Part shown: one piece after another, positions 62,239 through 64,000 of the stretch
Position numbering within the stretch: the stretch's first letter is position 1
How the letters are laid out: each line of letters begins with the position of its first letter
NCBI GenBank assembly: GCA_049516155.1
Contig: JBEKTJ010000007.1
Span: 5,389 to 69,388 of the forward strand
Reading direction: 5' to 3'
DNA from: Bog-159 sp049516155
GTDB lineage: Bacteria > Acidobacteriota > Terriglobia > Bryobacterales > Bryobacteraceae
DNA: 64,000 nucleotides
Position numbers and translations under genes: made by a program
Notes under the pieces: model-generated
Told to the model about the DNA's origin: nothing
The model's database searches: none
What the model saw: only the letters and a program-made list of their open reading frames with translations

Positions 62239-63477
62239 TCACGACGGGAAACCTCCGAATTGCTCCTGTTGACGCCGGATGAAATCCCCAAGTAGCGGAA
62301 CCGCGAAGGAGTACTTCCCGTGACGATTCTTGTAGATCAGCCCCGAATCGGAGAGCGCCGCAAGCATTTGGTTGGCGTGGCTGCTACTAAAAGATTTATC
62401 CAGGGATGCGTTGAATTCGCTTTCTATCACCTCCTGAACGGTGAACTCGGAATCACAATTTGGAAGTGACGCGACCACCCCTAGCAGTGCCCGTTGGCGG
62501 TCGGTTGCTCTAGCCCACCGCCCTGCGAAGAAATCTGAATCCAGCTTCCGGGTTATTTCTACGACGGGGACGCTCGGTGGAGGATGCCCGGCGTCAATGG
62601 CCTGCACCCAAATATCGAATACCGCGCGGCAAACGTACTGGACGAAGTACGGGTAGCCGCGCGTGATCTTCCAGATCGTTTTGATAGAATCTGGCGTGAA
62701 CTCCTTCGAGCAATCCTTCTCTTTTTTGATCGGAATCATAATAGCCTGCGTCGTATCCGGTTCGTTCAACGGACTCAGAAATACGACGTGGAACATACGT
62801 TCCGCAAACGTTCTGACCTCTACCAGTTTCGGGAACAACGTGGGCAAGCCCGCCAGCGCCAGCATAAAGCGGACACCCTTACGCTGAAGAGACTGAAAAA
62901 CGTCCAAGAGCAACGACAGCGGATATTGCTCCTTGGTTGCATGATCGGCGAGGTTCTGAGCTTCATCGTAGGCAAAAATAACACCCCGTTTCCCGGTTGT
63001 TTCAACATGTGCCCACACGGTTTCCAGTACGCGCTTGAGTTTGTCCGCTACCAGCCCTGGCGTATTGTCATAGACACCCTTGAGGTACGCATAATCCAAT
63101 GCGATGGGTTTCGGTTGATCGACGGCGAATCCTGCCTGCTTCGGTGGGGCCATAGCTATTACAATCGAGCTGCTCACCATAGCTAGGTCTGTCAAGATAC
63201 GCGTCGCCATATTTTCTTCGCTGATGCTGGTTGATTCAGACAAGTCCGCGCCAGCCCAGAGCCATCCCTGCTGGATTGCCATAGGCTTGAACGTTTCCAA
63301 CAGCACCGTTTTCCCCAGCCCCCGGAGTCCCGTAAGGATGAGGTTGCTCAGAATCGCATCCTGGTCCAGGAGCTTCTGAAATTCTTTTATCTCGTCCTCC
63401 CTACCCGCCAGATACGGAGGCATGTGACCCGCCCCTGGCTGGAACGGGTTCTTCATCTTCCTCGCGACAGTTGGCAT
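62239..63477 (-). CDS. ORC/Cdc6-like AAA ATPase with winged-helix C-terminus
   Basis: 412 residues. Start 63477 was chosen because AGGAG sits six bases upstream; the ATG at 63483 overlaps the ribosome site. Walker A GLRGLGKT (50-57) and Walker B VIFAYDEAQN (166-175), sensor region VRFMLALAGLP, and a C-terminal winged helix (about 325-400). Proteins of this kind include TniB/TnsC-like and prophage ATPases; the divergent transposase suggests a mobile-element role. The 3' end adjoins the relics to its left. Confidence 0.75.
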   Translation of the reverse strand: MPTVARKMKNPFQPGAGHMPPYLAGREDEIKEFQKLLDQDAILSNLILTGLRGLGKTVLLETFKPMAIQQGWLWAGADLSESTSISEENMATRILTDLAMVSSSIVIAMAPPKQAGFAVDQPKPIALDYAYLKGVYDNTPGLVADKLKRVLETVWAHVETTGKRGVIFAYDEAQNLADHATKEQYPLSLLLDVFQSLQRKGVRFMLALAGLPTLFPKLVEVRTFAERMFHVVFLSPLNEPDTTQAIMIPIKKEKDCSKEFTPDSIKTIWKITRGYPYFVQYVCRAVFDIWVQAIDAGHPPPSVPVVEITRKLDSDFFAGRWARATDRQRALLGVVASLPNCDSEFTVQEVIESEFNASLDKSFSSSHANQMLAALSDSGLIYKNRHGKYSFAVPLLGDFIRRQQEQFGGFPS

Positions 63478-63504
63478 AGCCATCTCCTAAATTTACCTCA
63501 CACT

Positions 63505-63536
63505 GTAAATTTAGCCTACGGTTGTCGCGAAGTCAA
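63505..63536 (-). promoter_or_regulatory. AAA ATPase promoter and palindromic operator
   Basis: Minus-strand TTGACT (63536-63531), 17-base spacer, TAAATT (63513-63508). The inverted repeat CTAAATTTAC (63487-63496) / GTAAATTTAG (63505-63514), spacer 8, covers the -10 and the start of transcription. Confidence 0.7.
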
Positions 63537-63556
63537 GGGTTGATTATTGCTTTTGT

Positions 63557-63612
63557 TAAATTTATACAAATGTATAAATTTAGTTGACAAGCTAATCCAA
63601 TGTTGATATGAT
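63557..63612 (+). promoter_or_regulatory. Rightward promoter with 26-bp palindrome
   Basis: TTGACA (63584-63589), 17-base spacer, TATGAT (63607-63612). The perfect palindrome TAAATTTATAC-AAAT-GTATAAATTTA (63557-63582) ends one base before the -35. It shares AAATTTA half-sites with the operator of the divergent gene. Confidence 0.75.
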
Positions 63613-63630
63613 TGAACCGTGAAGAGAAAA

Positions 63631-63662
63631 GCCCCGAGCGGTGTTGAAGCACCGACCGGGGC
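63631..63662 (+). promoter_or_regulatory. 5' leader hairpin of the transposase mRNA
   Basis: Bases 63631-63643 (GCCCCGAGCGGTG) pair with 63650-63662 (CACCGACCGGGGC) around the loop TTGAAG, with two mismatches. It begins about twelve bases after the predicted transcription start and is 80 bases ahead of the start codon. Without a T-tract it is not a plain terminator; a role in translation or attenuation is possible. Confidence 0.55.
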
Positions 63663-63745
63663 CGTGAATCGCACAGCCGAAGGCCATACGAGTCCTCAAC
63701 TCCAGTATCCGGCTTTTGGCTGTGAAACTCAACAGGAGATTTCAC

Positions 63746-64000
63746 ATGAACTGCCCGGATTGCAATCTGAAGTGTAAGGCCCACGGGAAGGACCGGAAGG
63801 GCTATCGCCGGTTTCAATGCACCCAATGCAAGCGCACCTTTGGGGAGTCCCGCCCGAACCTTTTCGGCGGAATGTACATCAGCCCTGAAAAGGCCGCGCA
63901 AATCCTCGGGATGCTGGTAGAGGGTTGCTCCGTTTCGACGGTGGAGCGGTTAACCGGCGCGCACCATGGTACGATTTTGACGCTCCTAGCCCGCGTGGGC
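63746..64000 (+). CDS. IS1-like transposase, N-terminal part (cut by window end)
   Basis: 85 codons visible. The zinc ribbon MNCPDCNLKCK ... QCTQCKRTF and the following YISPEKAAQILGMLVEGCS, STVERLTGAHHGTILTLL are typical of the InsA-like N-terminus of IS1-family transposases, which bind the element ends. ATG 63746 follows AGGAG. The gene has an unusual 127-base leader with a hairpin and a promoter shared with a divergent AAA ATPase. No terminal inverted repeat was found in the window. Confidence 0.8.
   Translation, partial: MNCPDCNLKCKAHGKDRKGYRRFQCTQCKRTFGESRPNLFGGMYISPEKAAQILGMLVEGCSVSTVERLTGAHHGTILTLLARVG

Overview
The window is about 60% G+C and reads as chromosome of an acidobacterium of the Bryobacterales / Candidatus Solibacter type. 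Three things point there: an ADOP-type permease with its PadR regulator (6896-9890) plus the relic of a second ADOP gene near 57.0-57.5 kb; a secreted protein ending in the Solibacter C-terminal domain (TIGR03437-like, 11351-12805); and a carboxypeptidase-regulatory-domain/TonB receptor of the Oar type (37942-41070). All family assignments are by eye from translated sequence; no database was searched.

Left part (1-13 kb): a minus-strand operon encodes an extracellular decaheme cytochrome, a second decaheme cytochrome and an outer-membrane barrel, in the order of an mtrCAB electron conduit. It is followed by a zinc alcohol dehydrogenase, a PadR-ADOP pair bracketed by 70-bp direct repeats that copy the 5' end of ttcA, ttcA itself and a TIGR03437 protein. 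Middle-left (13-26.8 kb): glmS with a coupled DUF218-like gene, an FG-GAP/ASPIC protein, a Kef-like antiporter with a small anchored partner, a four-gene minus-strand run (ROK kinase, PCMT-like methyltransferase, zinc-independent MDR reductase, M16 protease) and a secreted acetamidase/formamidase homologue.

26.8-28.2 kb and 48.5-49.1 kb hold three decayed toxin-antitoxin loci (HigBA-like, BrnTA-like, VapBC/AbrB-PIN-like); a fourth, Phd-PIN, at 56.3-57.0 kb looks intact. Housekeeping dnaB, a tryptophanase and a three-gene exopolysaccharide export/BY-kinase operon follow. Divergent from the latter is a BlaI repressor, an M56 metalloprotease fused to TonB C-terminal domains, and an Oar-like receptor. 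At 41.1-44.9 kb three overlapping genes (HemN-like radical SAM, flavin halogenase-like oxidoreductase, PaaK-like adenylating ligase) form a compact unassigned biosynthetic unit. Next to it is a fusion of a degenerate JAMM-like domain, one membrane segment and a TonB domain.

Right part (46-64 kb): penicillin-acylase family enzyme, a membrane J-domain protein, a DUF1015 protein, HPPD overlapping an aromatic/histidinol-phosphate aminotransferase, an MFS exporter, alkyladenine glycosylase, a sialidase-like propeller, an SDR, Fpg overlapping a Rieske ferredoxin, and relics of an ECF sigma factor plus Ser/Thr kinase. The window ends with an ORC-like AAA ATPase divergent from an IS1-like transposase; both promoters are covered by related AT-rich palindromes.

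Two genome-wide themes stand out: short hairpin repeats (TAGGACAGG type) placed at gene ends so that they supply the stop codon, and pairs of regulatory genes decaying in place while neighbours stay intact. No rRNA, tRNA or CRISPR was recognised.
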